The translations under genes were made by a program, and so were the position numbers. The notes below the pieces were generated by a model. The model was not told where the DNA came from. It ran no database searches and worked only from the letters and a program-made list of their open reading frames with translations. Shown here piece after piece: positions 1 to 8,633 of a DNA stretch of 64,000 nucleotides (positions within the stretch are counted from its first letter, which is position 1; the number at the start of each line of letters is the position of its first letter). The DNA is from CBDCGV01 sp965216955 (lineage in GTDB: Bacteria; Bacteroidota; Bacteroidia; Chitinophagales; JADIYW01): NCBI GenBank assembly GCA_965216955.1, contig CBDCGV010000009.1, forward strand, positions 214,290 through 278,289, in the 5' to 3' direction.

Positions 1-140
1 ATTTGTCTATTGGTGATCCACCCTTGTTCTAAAGATTTAATACCAAATGATCCGAAAGCCAATTGATTACCTCTATTGGCATTTCCTTTTATACGGCCCT
101 TTTGGACCATTCTTCTTTTTACTCTTTTCGGTTGTAACAT
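1..140 (-). CDS. rplP: 50S ribosomal protein L16, 5' part only
   Basis: The reverse strand reads from an ATG at 140-138 to the window edge, giving about 46 residues that begin MLQPKRVKRRMVQKGR. This is the basic N-terminus of ribosomal protein L16, a 23S rRNA-binding protein near the A site of the large subunit. The start lies three bases after the rpsC stop, in the conserved S10 operon order rpsC-rplP. The C-terminal two thirds lie outside the window. Confidence 0.93.
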   Translation of the reverse strand, partial: MLQPKRVKRRMVQKGRIKGNANRGNQLAFGSFGIKSLEQGWITNRQ

Positions 141-143
141 GAT

Positions 144-839
144 CTATCTTCTTGTTGGTTTTCTCCTTCTTTTCTTCTTGCTATCAGCACCAATGTTTGG
201 ACTTAAATCTCTCTTACCCAATACCTCTCCTTTACAAATCCATACTTTAACACCTATAATACCATAAATAGTATGTGCTTCTTTTAACGCATAATCAATA
301 TCTGCTCTAAAAGTATGTAAAGGTGTTCTTCCTTCTTTATACTCTTCAGATCTCGCCATCTCTGCACCGCCTAAACGACCAGAAACTTTTATTTTAATAC
401 CTTCAACGCCCATTCTCATTGCTGAGGCAATAGCCATTTTTACCGCTCGTCTAAAGTTTACCCTTGCCTCTAATTGTTTTGCAATTGTTTCCCCTACTAT
501 GGCTGCATCGATCTCTGGTCTTCTAATTTCAACTATGTTAATTTGAACATCCTTTTTGGTTAATTTTTTAATCTCTTCTTTGATTCTATCAACCTCTCCT
601 CCACCTTTACCAATAATAATTCCAGGTCTAGATGTATAGATAGAAATAGTAATTCTATTTAAGGTTCTTTCAATAATAATTTTTGAAACGCCTCCTTTTA
701 CAATTCTAGCATTAAGATATTTTCTAATTTTTTGATCTTCGACCAATTTCTTAGAGTAATCTGCTCCACCATACCAGTTAGAATCCCATCCTCTGATGAT
801 CCCTAATCTATTTCCTATTGGATGTGTTTTCTGTCCCAT
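144..839 (-). CDS. rpsC: 30S ribosomal protein S3
   Basis: This 231-residue protein starts MGQKTHPIGNRLGI, the usual S3 N-terminus. A KH RNA-binding domain follows, with the GIIIGKGG loop at about residues 73-80, and then the S3 C-terminal domain with the SGRLGGAEMAR motif. It has a basic KKKRRRKPTRR tail. S3 sits at the mRNA entry channel of the small subunit. It is four bases from rplV and three from rplP, inside the S10 operon. Confidence 0.97.
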   Translation of the reverse strand: MGQKTHPIGNRLGIIRGWDSNWYGGADYSKKLVEDQKIRKYLNARIVKGGVSKIIIERTLNRITISIYTSRPGIIIGKGGGEVDRIKEEIKKLTKKDVQINIVEIRRPEIDAAIVGETIAKQLEARVNFRRAVKMAIASAMRMGVEGIKIKVSGRLGGAEMARSEEYKEGRTPLHTFRADIDYALKEAHTIYGIIGVKVWICKGEVLGKRDLSPNIGADSKKKRRRKPTRR

Positions 840-843
840 TTAT

Positions 844-1239
844 TTATTCTTCTGTTTCAGTAATTTCTGTTGCTTCTTCTACCTGCGGTTCTGCAACAAT
901 AGATCGACTTGCAACCACAATTGTCACATGATTTGATCTTTTTCTAATTCTAGTAGCTCTCCCCATCGGTGCCGGTCTAAACCTTTTTAGTGTTCTCCCT
1001 TGATTTACAAATGCTTCTTTTATGTATAAATCACTATCCTCTGGGCTTAACTCGTGTTTTTGTTCCCAATTGTTAATTGCGGACAACAAAAGTTTTTCGA
1101 CTCTTTTTGCATTTTCTTTCCGGGTAAACCTCAAGATATTAAGTGCTTCGTACACGTCTTTATTTCTAATGTTGTCGATCACCAATCGCATTTTACGAGG
1201 TGACGTTGGACAATTATTTAATTTCGCTACCGCTTCCAT
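844..1239 (-). CDS. rplV: 50S ribosomal protein L22
   Basis: This 131-residue L22 protein has the SPRKMRLV motif near residue 14. Its beta-hairpin region, which lines the peptide exit tunnel, includes FRPAPMGRATRIRKRSNH. The last 20 or so residues form an acidic Glu/Thr-rich tail that the usual 110-residue L22 core lacks. Such extensions are not essential to the fold. The gene lies between rpsS and rpsC as in other S10 operons. Confidence 0.96.
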   Translation of the reverse strand: MEAVAKLNNCPTSPRKMRLVIDNIRNKDVYEALNILRFTRKENAKRVEKLLLSAINNWEQKHELSPEDSDLYIKEAFVNQGRTLKRFRPAPMGRATRIRKRSNHVTIVVASRSIVAEPQVEEATEITETEE

Positions 1240-1249
1240 TTCTTTTCAA

Positions 1250-1516
1250 TTATTTTCTATTACCACCGTGTCCTTTAAAATTCCGAGTAGGTGCAAATTC
1301 TCCCAATTTATGCCCTACCATATTTTCCGTGATGTACACAGGGATAAACTTATTACCATTGTGTACCGCGATTGTATGTCCTACAAAATCAGGTGTAATT
1401 AATGACGCTCTAGACCAAGTCTTAATTACAGTTTTCTTTCCTGATTCATTAAGCACATCAATCTTCTTTTCCAATTTATAGGATACGTAAGGCCCTTTTT
1501 TTAATGATCTTGCCAT
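1250..1516 (-). CDS. rpsS: 30S ribosomal protein S19
   Basis: S19 of 88 residues beginning MARSLKKGPYVSYKL, with the typical motifs TWSRASLITPDFVGHTIAVHNG and GHKLGEFAPTR. It forms a complex with S13 in the small-subunit head. It sits six bases downstream of rplB and eleven upstream of rplV, in the expected order. Confidence 0.97.
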   Translation of the reverse strand: MARSLKKGPYVSYKLEKKIDVLNESGKKTVIKTWSRASLITPDFVGHTIAVHNGNKFIPVYITENMVGHKLGEFAPTRNFKGHGGNRK

Positions 1517-1522
1517 ATCAGC

Positions 1523-2350
1523 CTATTTTTTTCTTTTTGAAATTATTAATCTATTCGAAGCTTTATTCTTATTTCTAGTCTTCTGCCCTTTAGCAAAAAT
1601 TCCAGTTCTAGATCTAGGATGTCCTCCTGAAGACTTCCCTTCTCCACCACCCATTGGGTGATCTACCGGATTCATTGCAACCCCCCTAGTTCTAGGTCGC
1701 TTTCCTAACCATCTTTTTCTTCCTGCTTTACCAAGTTTTTGCAAACTATGATCAGAATTACTTACCGATCCAATCGTTGCATAACATGTCGCCAAAATCA
1801 TTCGCGTTTCACTCGAAGGCAGCTTCACAACGACATATTTACCTTCTTTTGCAACCAATTGGGCAAAAGAACCGGCACTTCGACACACTTGAGCACCTTT
1901 TCCTGGTTGCATTTCGATATTATGGATTATAGTACCTAAAGGAATTTTACTCATAGGAAGCGAGTTTCCTACTTCAGGCGCAACTCCAGGACCCGCAATA
2001 ATTTCATCACCAACTTTAATTCCTTGAGGTGCTATGATGTATCTCTTTTCACCATCTTTATAGAAAACTAAAGCAATAAAAGCTGATCTATTGGGATCAT
2101 ACTCTACAGTTTTTACTATTGCGGGGATACCATGCTTGTTTCTTTTGAAATCGATAACTCTATATCTCTTCTTATGCCCACCGCCTCTATAACGCATGGT
2201 CATTTTTCCAGAGTGATTACGTCCTCCACTTCTTTTTTTCGATGCAACTAGGGATTTTTCAGGCTTATTACCGATGGTAAGCTCGTTGTATGCATTTCCA
2301 ATTCTATGTCTTGTACCTGGTGTAACAGGTTTAAATTTCTTAACTGACAT
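1523..2350 (-). CDS. rplB: 50S ribosomal protein L2
   Basis: L2 of 275 residues, the standard length. The MTMRYRGGGHKKRYR block lies near residue 50, and the C-terminal region GVAMNPVDHPMGGGEGKSSGG carries the conserved peptidyl-transferase-proximal histidine loop. L2 is a primary 23S rRNA binder needed for subunit association. The gap to rplW (49 bases) is the largest inside this operon, and I see no terminator in it. Confidence 0.97.
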   Translation of the reverse strand: MSVKKFKPVTPGTRHRIGNAYNELTIGNKPEKSLVASKKRSGGRNHSGKMTMRYRGGGHKKRYRVIDFKRNKHGIPAIVKTVEYDPNRSAFIALVFYKDGEKRYIIAPQGIKVGDEIIAGPGVAPEVGNSLPMSKIPLGTIIHNIEMQPGKGAQVCRSAGSFAQLVAKEGKYVVVKLPSSETRMILATCYATIGSVSNSDHSLQKLGKAGRKRWLGKRPRTRGVAMNPVDHPMGGGEGKSSGGHPRSRTGIFAKGQKTRNKNKASNRLIISKRKK

Positions 2351-2399
2351 TTTTATCTTCTTAATTTTCGCCTAAGAATAAGCATAGTCTTAATGTCTT

Positions 2400-2690
2400 T
2401 TACACTTCGCTGAAGAAATCAATTGTTTCTCCTTCAGCCAAACTGACTATTGCTTTTTTATATCCACTTTTTCTTCCACTAATAACTCCAGATTTTGTAA
2501 ATCTAGATTTTGCTTTTGCGGGCACGTTGATTGTTTTTACTTCCTCAACTGTTACGCCATACATTTCTTCAACGGCTTCCCTTATCATGATTTTATTAGC
2601 CTCTTTTGCTACAACAAATCCATATTTATTAAGCTTTTCACTTAACAAAGACATCTTTTCAGTAATAATTGGCTTAACTAAAACACTCAT
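2400..2690 (-). CDS. rplW: 50S ribosomal protein L23
   Basis: L23 of 96 residues starting MSVLVKPIITEKMSLL, with the KPIITEK motif and the basic loop around SRFTKSGVISGRKSGYKKA. L23 surrounds the peptide exit and docks trigger factor and SRP. It lies between rplD and rplB, ten bases after rplD. Confidence 0.96.
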   Translation of the reverse strand: MSVLVKPIITEKMSLLSEKLNKYGFVVAKEANKIMIREAVEEMYGVTVEEVKTINVPAKAKSRFTKSGVISGRKSGYKKAIVSLAEGETIDFFSEV

Positions 2691-2700
2691 CTCTTAATTC

Positions 2701-3333
2701 TTAATTTTTTGACAACTGGTTTACAATAACCTCTACTGATTTCTCACTAAGCAAAATTTGCTCGGAATTGAGAATATCGTAAACATTCAATGCATTTACA
2801 CTAGCCACTTTTGCTTTTTGTAAATTTCTAGCTGAAAGATTCACATTTGCATCTTCCTCAGCATATACATATAAAGATTTTTTATTTTCCGCTTCGAACG
2901 CCTTTAACACCTCCTTATATGATTTTGTTTTAGGTTGGTCTAAAGTTATATCTTCAACCACCTTAATCACCTGATCTGCTATTTTAGCTGAAAGTGCTGA
3001 CTTTTTCGCCAAGGCACTTACTTTCTTATTTAATTTAAGATCATAAGCTCTAGGACGAGGGCCAAAAATTCTTCCTCCCCCTCTGAACAAAGGGTTTTTG
3101 ATAGATCCTGCTCTCGCAGTACCCGTTCCCTTTTGCCTTTTAATTTTTTTCGTAGAACCTTTGATTTCTCCTCTCTCTTTTGCTTTATGTGTACCACTTC
3201 TCTTAGCTGCTAAGTGTTGCTTAACTGCTAAATAAAGTACATGCTCATTTGGCTCAATGGCAAAAATATCATCCGGGAGCTCTATTTGCTTTCCAGCTGA
3301 TTGTCCTTGTTTATTTAAAACCTCTACTTTCAT
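2701..3333 (-). CDS. rplD: 50S ribosomal protein L4
   Basis: L4 with the RQKGTGTARAGS and NPLFRGGGRIFGPRPRAY motifs that form the tunnel-lining extended loop. I prefer the ATG at 3333 (MKVEVLNKQGQ, 210 residues), because L4 proteins begin with this strand. The longer frame from 3363 would add ten residues and overlap the end of rplC by eleven bases. Operon order rplC-rplD-rplW is conserved. Confidence 0.95.
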   Translation of the reverse strand: MKVEVLNKQGQSAGKQIELPDDIFAIEPNEHVLYLAVKQHLAAKRSGTHKAKERGEIKGSTKKIKRQKGTGTARAGSIKNPLFRGGGRIFGPRPRAYDLKLNKKVSALAKKSALSAKIADQVIKVVEDITLDQPKTKSYKEVLKAFEAENKKSLYVYAEEDANVNLSARNLQKAKVASVNALNVYDILNSEQILLSEKSVEVIVNQLSKN

Positions 3334-3352
3334 CTTTATAGCTTTATAGTTG

Positions 3353-3976
3353 CTATTTTTCAATTAAAACGTAAGAACCTTTTGCCCCAGGAACACTCCC
3401 CTTGATTAAAAGGAAATTTTTCTCCGGTACGATTTTCACGATTTGTTTAGTTTGTTCTTTAACTCTATCACCACCAGTTCTACCTCCCATCTTCATTCCT
3501 TTTAACACTTTAGATGGTGTTGATGCCATACCAATTGACCCAGGGGCTCTTTCTCTATTGTGTTGTCCATGTGTTCTCATACCTACACCATGGAAACCAT
3601 GTCTTTTTACAACTCCTTGAAACCCTTTTCCTTTAGAAGTTCCTATAACATCCACTTCCTCTCCTTCCTCGAACATTCCAACATCTATAACATCTCCCAA
3701 TTGTAACTCCGCATCAGCATTGTACTTAATAAATTCTACCAATTTAGCTTTAGGTGAAGTTTTTGCTTTTTCAAAATGTCCTTTCATGGCTTTTGAAGTA
3801 TTTTTTTCCTTCCTCACGCCATATCCAACTTGAACAGCACTATAACCATCTTTTTCCTCCGTTTTTATCTGCGTTACCACACAAGGCCCCGCTTCTACAA
3901 CTGTGCAAGGAACTAGCTTACCTGCGTCATTATATACGCTGGTCATCCCTATTTTTTTTCCAATTATACCGCTCAT
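3353..3976 (-). CDS. rplC: 50S ribosomal protein L3
   Basis: L3 of 207 residues starting MSGIIGKKIGMTSVYND. It carries the signature GFQGVVKRHGFHG and the glutamine-containing stretch HGQHNRERAPGSIG that PrmB methylates in some bacteria. L3 initiates assembly of the large subunit. Six bases separate it from rpsJ. Confidence 0.97.
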   Translation of the reverse strand: MSGIIGKKIGMTSVYNDAGKLVPCTVVEAGPCVVTQIKTEEKDGYSAVQVGYGVRKEKNTSKAMKGHFEKAKTSPKAKLVEFIKYNADAELQLGDVIDVGMFEEGEEVDVIGTSKGKGFQGVVKRHGFHGVGMRTHGQHNRERAPGSIGMASTPSKVLKGMKMGGRTGGDRVKEQTKQIVKIVPEKNFLLIKGSVPGAKGSYVLIEK

Positions 3977-3982
3977 CTTCTG

Positions 3983-4288
3983 TTATACTTTAATTTCTAC
4001 GTCTACTCCACTAGGCAACTCTAACTTCATTAATGCATCGACTGTTTTAGATGTAGAACTATAGATATCTAACATTCTTTTGTGTGTGCACAGTTTGAAT
4101 TGCTCTTTCGCCTTTTTATTAACGTGTGGCGACTTAAGCACTGTAAATATTTTTTTGTTTGTAGGTAAAGGAATTGGGCCAGTAACAACAGCACCACTAT
4201 TTTTTACCGTTTTTACAATCTTCTCGGCAGATTTATCCACCAAATTATGATCGTACGACTTTAGTTTTATTCTAATTCTTTGTGTCAT
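3983..4288 (-). CDS. rpsJ: 30S ribosomal protein S10 (NusE)
   Basis: S10 of 101 residues starting MTQRIRIKLKSYDHNLVD, with the loop motif GPIPLPTNKKIFTVLKSPHVNKK. S10 also acts as NusE in transcription antitermination with NusB and NusG. Its start is only two bases from the fusA stop, so the str and S10 operons are joined here without tuf between them, a common Bacteroidota layout. Confidence 0.97.
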   Translation of the reverse strand: MTQRIRIKLKSYDHNLVDKSAEKIVKTVKNSGAVVTGPIPLPTNKKIFTVLKSPHVNKKAKEQFKLCTHKRMLDIYSSTSKTVDALMKLELPSGVDVEIKV

Positions 4289-4290
4289 TA

Positions 4291-6396
4291 TTAGCTCACT
4301 TTAACTTTACCTTGTGCTTTTTCAATTACTTCTTTTTGAACACCAGTAGGCGCAGGCTCATAATGTGAAAACTCCATGATTGAAGTTGCTCTACCTGAAG
4401 TAATGGTGCGTAAATCTGTTACATAACCAAACATTTCAGATAATGGCACTTTCGCTTTAATAACCTGTGCATTATTCTTCATTTCCATTCCTTCCATTAC
4501 ACCTCTTCTTCTATTCAAATCCCCAACAACATCTCCTGTATTCTCTTCTGGAGAAATCACTTCCAACTTCATAATAGGTTCTAACAATACAGGTGCAGCT
4601 TGCTTACAAGCCTCTCTGTATGCTACTTTAGCACACAACTCAAAGGAAACAGCATCAGAATCCACTTGGTGGAAAGAACCATCAAACAATCTGATTTTCA
4701 AATTTTCAACCTCAAAGCCAGCCAAAATTCCATTTTTCATGGCCTCTTTGAAACCTTTTTCTACAGCAGGAATAAATTCACGAGGAATTGCCCCTCCAAA
4801 AATATCATTAACAAATACTAATCCCTCTTCTTCTCCCTCAACAGGACTCATATCGAACTGGATATCGGCAAATTTACCACGACCACCAGATTGTTTTTTG
4901 TAAACTTCTCTATGGGTCACCTTTTGAGTAATGGCCTCTTTATAATTCACTTGTGGTGCCCCTTGATTACATTCTACCTTAAACTCTCTCTTTAATCTGT
5001 CTAAGATAATCTCTAGGTGTAACTCTCCCATACCATTGATTATGGTTTGACCAGTTTCTTCATCATACCTCACTTTAAAAGTAGGGTCTTCTTCAGCCAA
5101 CTTAGCTAACGCCATACCTAGCTTATCTACATCTTTTTGAGACTTAGGCTCTACCGCAACACCAATAACAGGATCAGGAAACTCCATACTTTCTAAAACA
5201 ATAGGATGTTTCTCGTCAGAAAGTGTGTCTCCTGTTCTGATATCTTTAAAACCAACTCCTGCGGCAATATCTCCAGCCTCTACGCGAGGAATCGAGTTTT
5301 GCTTATTGGCGTGCATTTGGAAGATTCTTGAAATACGTTCTTTCTTACCTGTTCTATTGTTTAAGATATAAGACCCTGCATCCAACGCTCCGGAATAAGC
5401 TCTAAAGAATGCCAAACGACCTACAAAAGGATCTGTAGCAATCTTAAATGCTAATGCCGTAAAAGGTTCATCAACAGATGGCTTCCTTTCTATCTCTTCA
5501 TCAGTTTTTGGATTGGTACCTGTTACCGCATCTACATCTAACGGAGAAGGCAAAAATGCACAAACGGCATCTAATACTGCCTGCACCCCCTTATTTTTAA
5601 ATGCAGAACCACACATTACCGGAATAATACTCATATCACAAACTGCCTGACGGATAGCCACTCTAATTTCATCAACAGAAATTGAATCTGGATCGTCAAA
5701 GAATTTTTCTAGCAACGATTCGTCATATTCAGCAACCGCTTCTAACAATTTTTCTCTGTATTCTGCTACAGTATCCACTAGATCAGCCGGTGTTTCAATT
5801 ACCTCATAGGTCATTCCCATGTCATGTTCATTCCAAACAATAGCCTGACCAGTAATTAAATCAATTACTCCCTTAAAATCATCTTCTGCTCCAATAGGAA
5901 TTTGTAAAGGGATTGCATTAGCACCAAACACATCTCTAATATCATTTACTACATTAAAGAAGTCTGCACCTGACCTATCCATTTTATTAACAAAACAAAT
6001 ACGCGGCACTTTATAACCATCTGCCAAACGCCAGTTAGTTTCAGATTGAGGCTCTACGCCACTTACTGCACAAAAAAGGAAAACCAAGCCATCTAACACT
6101 CTTAAAGACCTGTTTACTTCAACAGTAAAATCTACGTGACCCGGCGTATCGATAATGTTTACCGCATATTCTTTCTCTTTCCAGTTCCATGATGTTTTAG
6201 TCGCTGCAGAAGTAATGGTAATCCCTCTTTCCTGTTCCTGCTCCATCCAGTCCATGGTAGCTGCACCATCGTGTACCTCACCAATTTTATGGCTAATACC
6301 TGTATAGTATAGTACACGCTCAGTAGTAGTAGTTTTACCTGCATCAATATGTGCGGCAATCCCAATGTTACGCGTATATGTTAAATCTTTTCCCAT
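4291..6396 (-). CDS. fusA: Translation elongation factor G
   Basis: EF-G of 701 residues, the GTPase that drives ribosomal translocation and, with RRF, recycling. G1 AHIDAGKTT is at residues 15-23, and the switch II motif DTPGHVDF and the G4 motif NKMDRSGAD follow. Domains II to V complete the protein, including the HREVYKKQSGGRGKFAD stretch of domain IV. The family member is full length with all G motifs intact. It lies between rpsG (17 bases upstream) and rpsJ (2 bases downstream). Confidence 0.98.
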   Translation of the reverse strand: MGKDLTYTRNIGIAAHIDAGKTTTTERVLYYTGISHKIGEVHDGAATMDWMEQEQERGITITSAATKTSWNWKEKEYAVNIIDTPGHVDFTVEVNRSLRVLDGLVFLFCAVSGVEPQSETNWRLADGYKVPRICFVNKMDRSGADFFNVVNDIRDVFGANAIPLQIPIGAEDDFKGVIDLITGQAIVWNEHDMGMTYEVIETPADLVDTVAEYREKLLEAVAEYDESLLEKFFDDPDSISVDEIRVAIRQAVCDMSIIPVMCGSAFKNKGVQAVLDAVCAFLPSPLDVDAVTGTNPKTDEEIERKPSVDEPFTALAFKIATDPFVGRLAFFRAYSGALDAGSYILNNRTGKKERISRIFQMHANKQNSIPRVEAGDIAAGVGFKDIRTGDTLSDEKHPIVLESMEFPDPVIGVAVEPKSQKDVDKLGMALAKLAEEDPTFKVRYDEETGQTIINGMGELHLEIILDRLKREFKVECNQGAPQVNYKEAITQKVTHREVYKKQSGGRGKFADIQFDMSPVEGEEEGLVFVNDIFGGAIPREFIPAVEKGFKEAMKNGILAGFEVENLKIRLFDGSFHQVDSDAVSFELCAKVAYREACKQAAPVLLEPIMKLEVISPEENTGDVVGDLNRRRGVMEGMEMKNNAQVIKAKVPLSEMFGYVTDLRTITSGRATSIMEFSHYEPAPTGVQKEVIEKAQGKVKVS

Positions 6397-6413
6397 TTCC
6401 TTTTTTATAAATA

Positions 6414-6881
6414 TTATACCCTAAAATGAGAGAAAGCTTTATTTGCTTCCGCCATTCTATGTGTGTCTTCTTTCTTTTTCACTGCTGCTCCTTCTCCTTT
6501 TGAAGCTGCCAATAACTCCGCCCCTAGCTTTTCTGACATGGACTTGCCGTTTCTTTTTCTCGCAAAACTGATAATCCATTTATTGGTCATTGAAATTTTT
6601 CTATCCTCTCTAATTTGAGTAGGAATCTGAAAAGTTGCTCCTCCAATTCTTTTACTTCTTACTTCCACACTTGGAATCACATTGGCACATGCCTTTTTCC
6701 AAGTTTCATAGCCATCTTCACCACTAGTTTCCTTTATATAATCTAACGCTCCATAAAATATTTTAAATGAAACGCTTTTTTTACCCTTCTGCATCAAATC
6801 ATTCACAAATCGTGTAACCAAAGTGTCTCCAAATTTTGGATCCGGTGCTAATGCTCTTTTCTTCGCAGCTGATTTTCTCAT
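6414..6881 (-). CDS. rpsG: 30S ribosomal protein S7
   Basis: S7 of 155 residues starting MRKSAAKKRALAPDPKFGD, with the VRSKRIGGATFQIPTQIR block that binds 16S rRNA and the E-site-facing C-terminal helix ending MAEANKAFSHFRV. Primary assembly protein of the small-subunit head. Fifteen bases downstream of rpsL. Confidence 0.97.
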   Translation of the reverse strand: MRKSAAKKRALAPDPKFGDTLVTRFVNDLMQKGKKSVSFKIFYGALDYIKETSGEDGYETWKKACANVIPSVEVRSKRIGGATFQIPTQIREDRKISMTNKWIISFARKRNGKSMSEKLGAELLAASKGEGAAVKKKEDTHRMAEANKAFSHFRV

Positions 6882-6896
6882 ATTCTTCTTGTCTTA

Positions 6897-7268
6897 CTAT
6901 TTAGGTCTTTTAGTTCCGTATTTAGATCTACTTTGTTTTCTATCGTTCACACCTGCCGTATCCAATGCTCCCCTTACAATATGGTATCTAACACCAGGAA
7001 GATCTTTAATTCTACCACCTCTAATCAATACAATTGAGTGCTCTTGCAAGTTATGTCCTTCGCCAGGAATATATGCAATGACCTCTTTCCCATTTGTTAA
7101 TCTTACCTTTGCCACCTTCCTAAGTGCCGAATTCGGTTTTTTAGGAGTCGTAGTATATACTCTAGTACAAACTCCTCTTCTTTGAGGGCATGAATCAAGA
7201 GCCCTTGATTTAGAAGGCGTTTTAACGACTTTCCTTCCTTTTCTTACCAGTTGCTGTATTGTTGGCAT
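6897..7268 (-). CDS. rpsL: 30S ribosomal protein S12
   Basis: S12 of 123 residues starting MPTIQQLVRKGRKV. The decoding-centre loops TPKKPNSALRKVAKV and GEGHNLQEHSIVLIRGG carry lysines at the positions where streptomycin-resistance changes occur elsewhere, so this looks like the sensitive, unmodified form. A later RIKDLPGVRYH motif is also typical. It is the first gene of the operon and lies just behind a strong Bacteroidota-type promoter. Confidence 0.97.
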   Translation of the reverse strand: MPTIQQLVRKGRKVVKTPSKSRALDSCPQRRGVCTRVYTTTPKKPNSALRKVAKVRLTNGKEVIAYIPGEGHNLQEHSIVLIRGGRIKDLPGVRYHIVRGALDTAGVNDRKQSRSKYGTKRPK

Positions 7269-7292
7269 ACTTTATTTAAAATTTTCGGACTG

Positions 7293-7323
7293 CAAAAGTA
7301 CGAAAAAAGCACAGAGTTACAAA
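7293..7323 (-). promoter_or_regulatory. Promoter of the str/S10 ribosomal operon
   Basis: Read on the reverse strand, TTTG (7323-7320) is followed after 19 bases by TACTTTTG (7300-7293). This matches the Bacteroidota housekeeping promoter TTTG / TAnnTTTG exactly. Transcription would begin about 20 bases before the rpsL ATG. No Shine-Dalgarno sequence lies between them. Confidence 0.72.
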
Positions 7324-7400
7324 GGGCTTTTGTATTATTTGAAGCAAATAATTATTAGTTAATATTAGACCCCTCCGAATGGGATTATACGAGCAATAAG

Positions 7401-8162
7401 CTACCAACTTCCACCAGCACCGCCGCCACCAAAGCTTCCTCCACCAAAACCGCCAAAGCCACCTCCAGAGAAACCACCTCCACCACCGCCTCCAGTAGTC
7501 GTCCACCATCCCCCATCATGATAGGTTGTTCCCCTCCTTGAAACAGTTGCACTACCATTACTACTCATTTTAGAGAACATAAAAAGAAAAATCACTATTA
7601 CAAGGATGATGAAAAGGATCATTGCAACAGGGATTTCTTCTGCATCTATATCATCGCTCGAATATTTTCCCGTGGTTAAATCCACTAATACATCTGTTCC
7701 TTTATCAATTCCCCTATAAAAATTGCCATTTTTAAATTCTGGAACAATGTAATTCTCTATAATTCTCTTCGCTAAGACATCCGGGACTACGTCTTCTACG
7801 CCATAGCCAGTTGCAATAAATACTTTTCTGTCTTCTTTAGCCACCAAAAGCACAATGCCATTATCTAGTCCTTTCTGGCCAACCCCCCAATCCTCACCTA
7901 ATTTAAAGGCATATTCGCTAATCGGATAACCCTCGGTAGTTTCGATTATAACCACTGCTATTTGTGTAGAAGAAGTATCGTTATACTTAACAAGTTTATG
8001 CTCTAATTGCCTCTTTTCTCCAGTATTTAATAGTGGGATATAATCATTAACAATCTGCTTAGGAACTAGGGGTTTAGGAATATTTTGGGCATTAATATTT
8101 AGTGTTAAAAATATTAATATAAAACTTGTCCATATTAGTTGATACGCTCTAATCATCCTCAA
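7401..8162 (-). CDS. TPM-domain (YgcG-like) membrane protein with Gly-rich tail
   Basis: This 253-residue protein has a signal-like N-terminus, with cleavage plausible after ILNINA-type residues near 25. A TPM domain spans about 35-165 and contains TQIAVVIIETTEGYPI and GLDNGIVLLVAKEDRK. A transmembrane helix lies at about 180-200, and the tail is Gly/Ser/Phe-rich and ends AGGSW. TPM domains are thought to work at the cell envelope, and a plant member takes part in photosystem II repair. The biochemical role here is unknown. It overlaps the next TPM gene upstream by 14 bases, and both follow lemA, so they are probably cotranscribed. Confidence 0.85.
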   Translation of the reverse strand: MRMIRAYQLIWTSFILIFLTLNINAQNIPKPLVPKQIVNDYIPLLNTGEKRQLEHKLVKYNDTSSTQIAVVIIETTEGYPISEYAFKLGEDWGVGQKGLDNGIVLLVAKEDRKVFIATGYGVEDVVPDVLAKRIIENYIVPEFKNGNFYRGIDKGTDVLVDLTTGKYSSDDIDAEEIPVAMILFIILVIVIFLFMFSKMSSNGSATVSRRGTTYHDGGWWTTTGGGGGGGFSGGGFGGFGGGSFGGGGAGGSW

Positions 8163-8592
8163 AACTTACATCATTGGGAAGCTCATCAACATCGTCTTTT
8201 TCAATGGGAAAGTACTTCACTAACTCCCTTCCAACATTTTCGACGGTTCTAAGAATACCTTTTAAAAAAAGCCCCTGTCTAAAGTTATCCATTAATTCAT
8301 CGATCAAATGATTGAGGTAATGCTCACCTAACTTTTTATTTATTCCTTCGTCCGAAACGATGGCTGCTTTTTTATCTTTTACTGCTAAATAAATTAACAC
8401 ACCATTTCTTTGTTTGGTTGCATTCATCTGCAGCTTTTCAAATGCTTTCCATGCATCTTGAATTGGATCGCCAGCACATTTGTTATGCAGGTGCAATCTA
8501 ATTTCTCCCGAAGTTATTTTCTCAACTTCAGCAATCTTTTCAGCAATTATTTTTAACTCCTTTTGGTGAAAGAAGTTCCTAGCATTTGGCAT
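8149..8592 (-). CDS. Small TPM-domain protein
   Basis: A 147-residue TPM-domain protein without a signal peptide or membrane helix. It contains GEIRLHLHNKC, RNGVLIYLAVKDKKAAIVSDEGI and a C-terminal helical part rich in acidic residues. This is the common short cytosolic partner of the longer membrane TPM protein encoded next to it. The lemA / TPM / TPM triplet is widespread in Bacteroidota. Its function is uncertain. Confidence 0.82.
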   Translation of the reverse strand: MPNARNFFHQKELKIIAEKIAEVEKITSGEIRLHLHNKCAGDPIQDAWKAFEKLQMNATKQRNGVLIYLAVKDKKAAIVSDEGINKKLGEHYLNHLIDELMDNFRQGLFLKGILRTVENVGRELVKYFPIEKDDVDELPNDVSFEDD

Positions 8593-8633
8593 ATTAAATT
8601 CATCTTAGAAAAGCCTGTTATGAGAGGTGTTAG

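Noticed and set aside
76..267. Plus-strand hydrophobic frame over rpsC/rplP
   Set aside because: It is antisense to rpsC and the start of rplP, both certain; the hydrophobic composition comes from reading basic codons backwards.
4288..4291. Missing tuf gene between fusA and rpsJ as a deletion
   Set aside because: Bacteroidota usually carry tuf elsewhere, so the direct fusA-rpsJ junction is normal.
6823..7185. Plus-strand frame of 120 codons over rpsL and rpsG
   Set aside because: Antisense to two certain ribosomal genes with no start region of its own.
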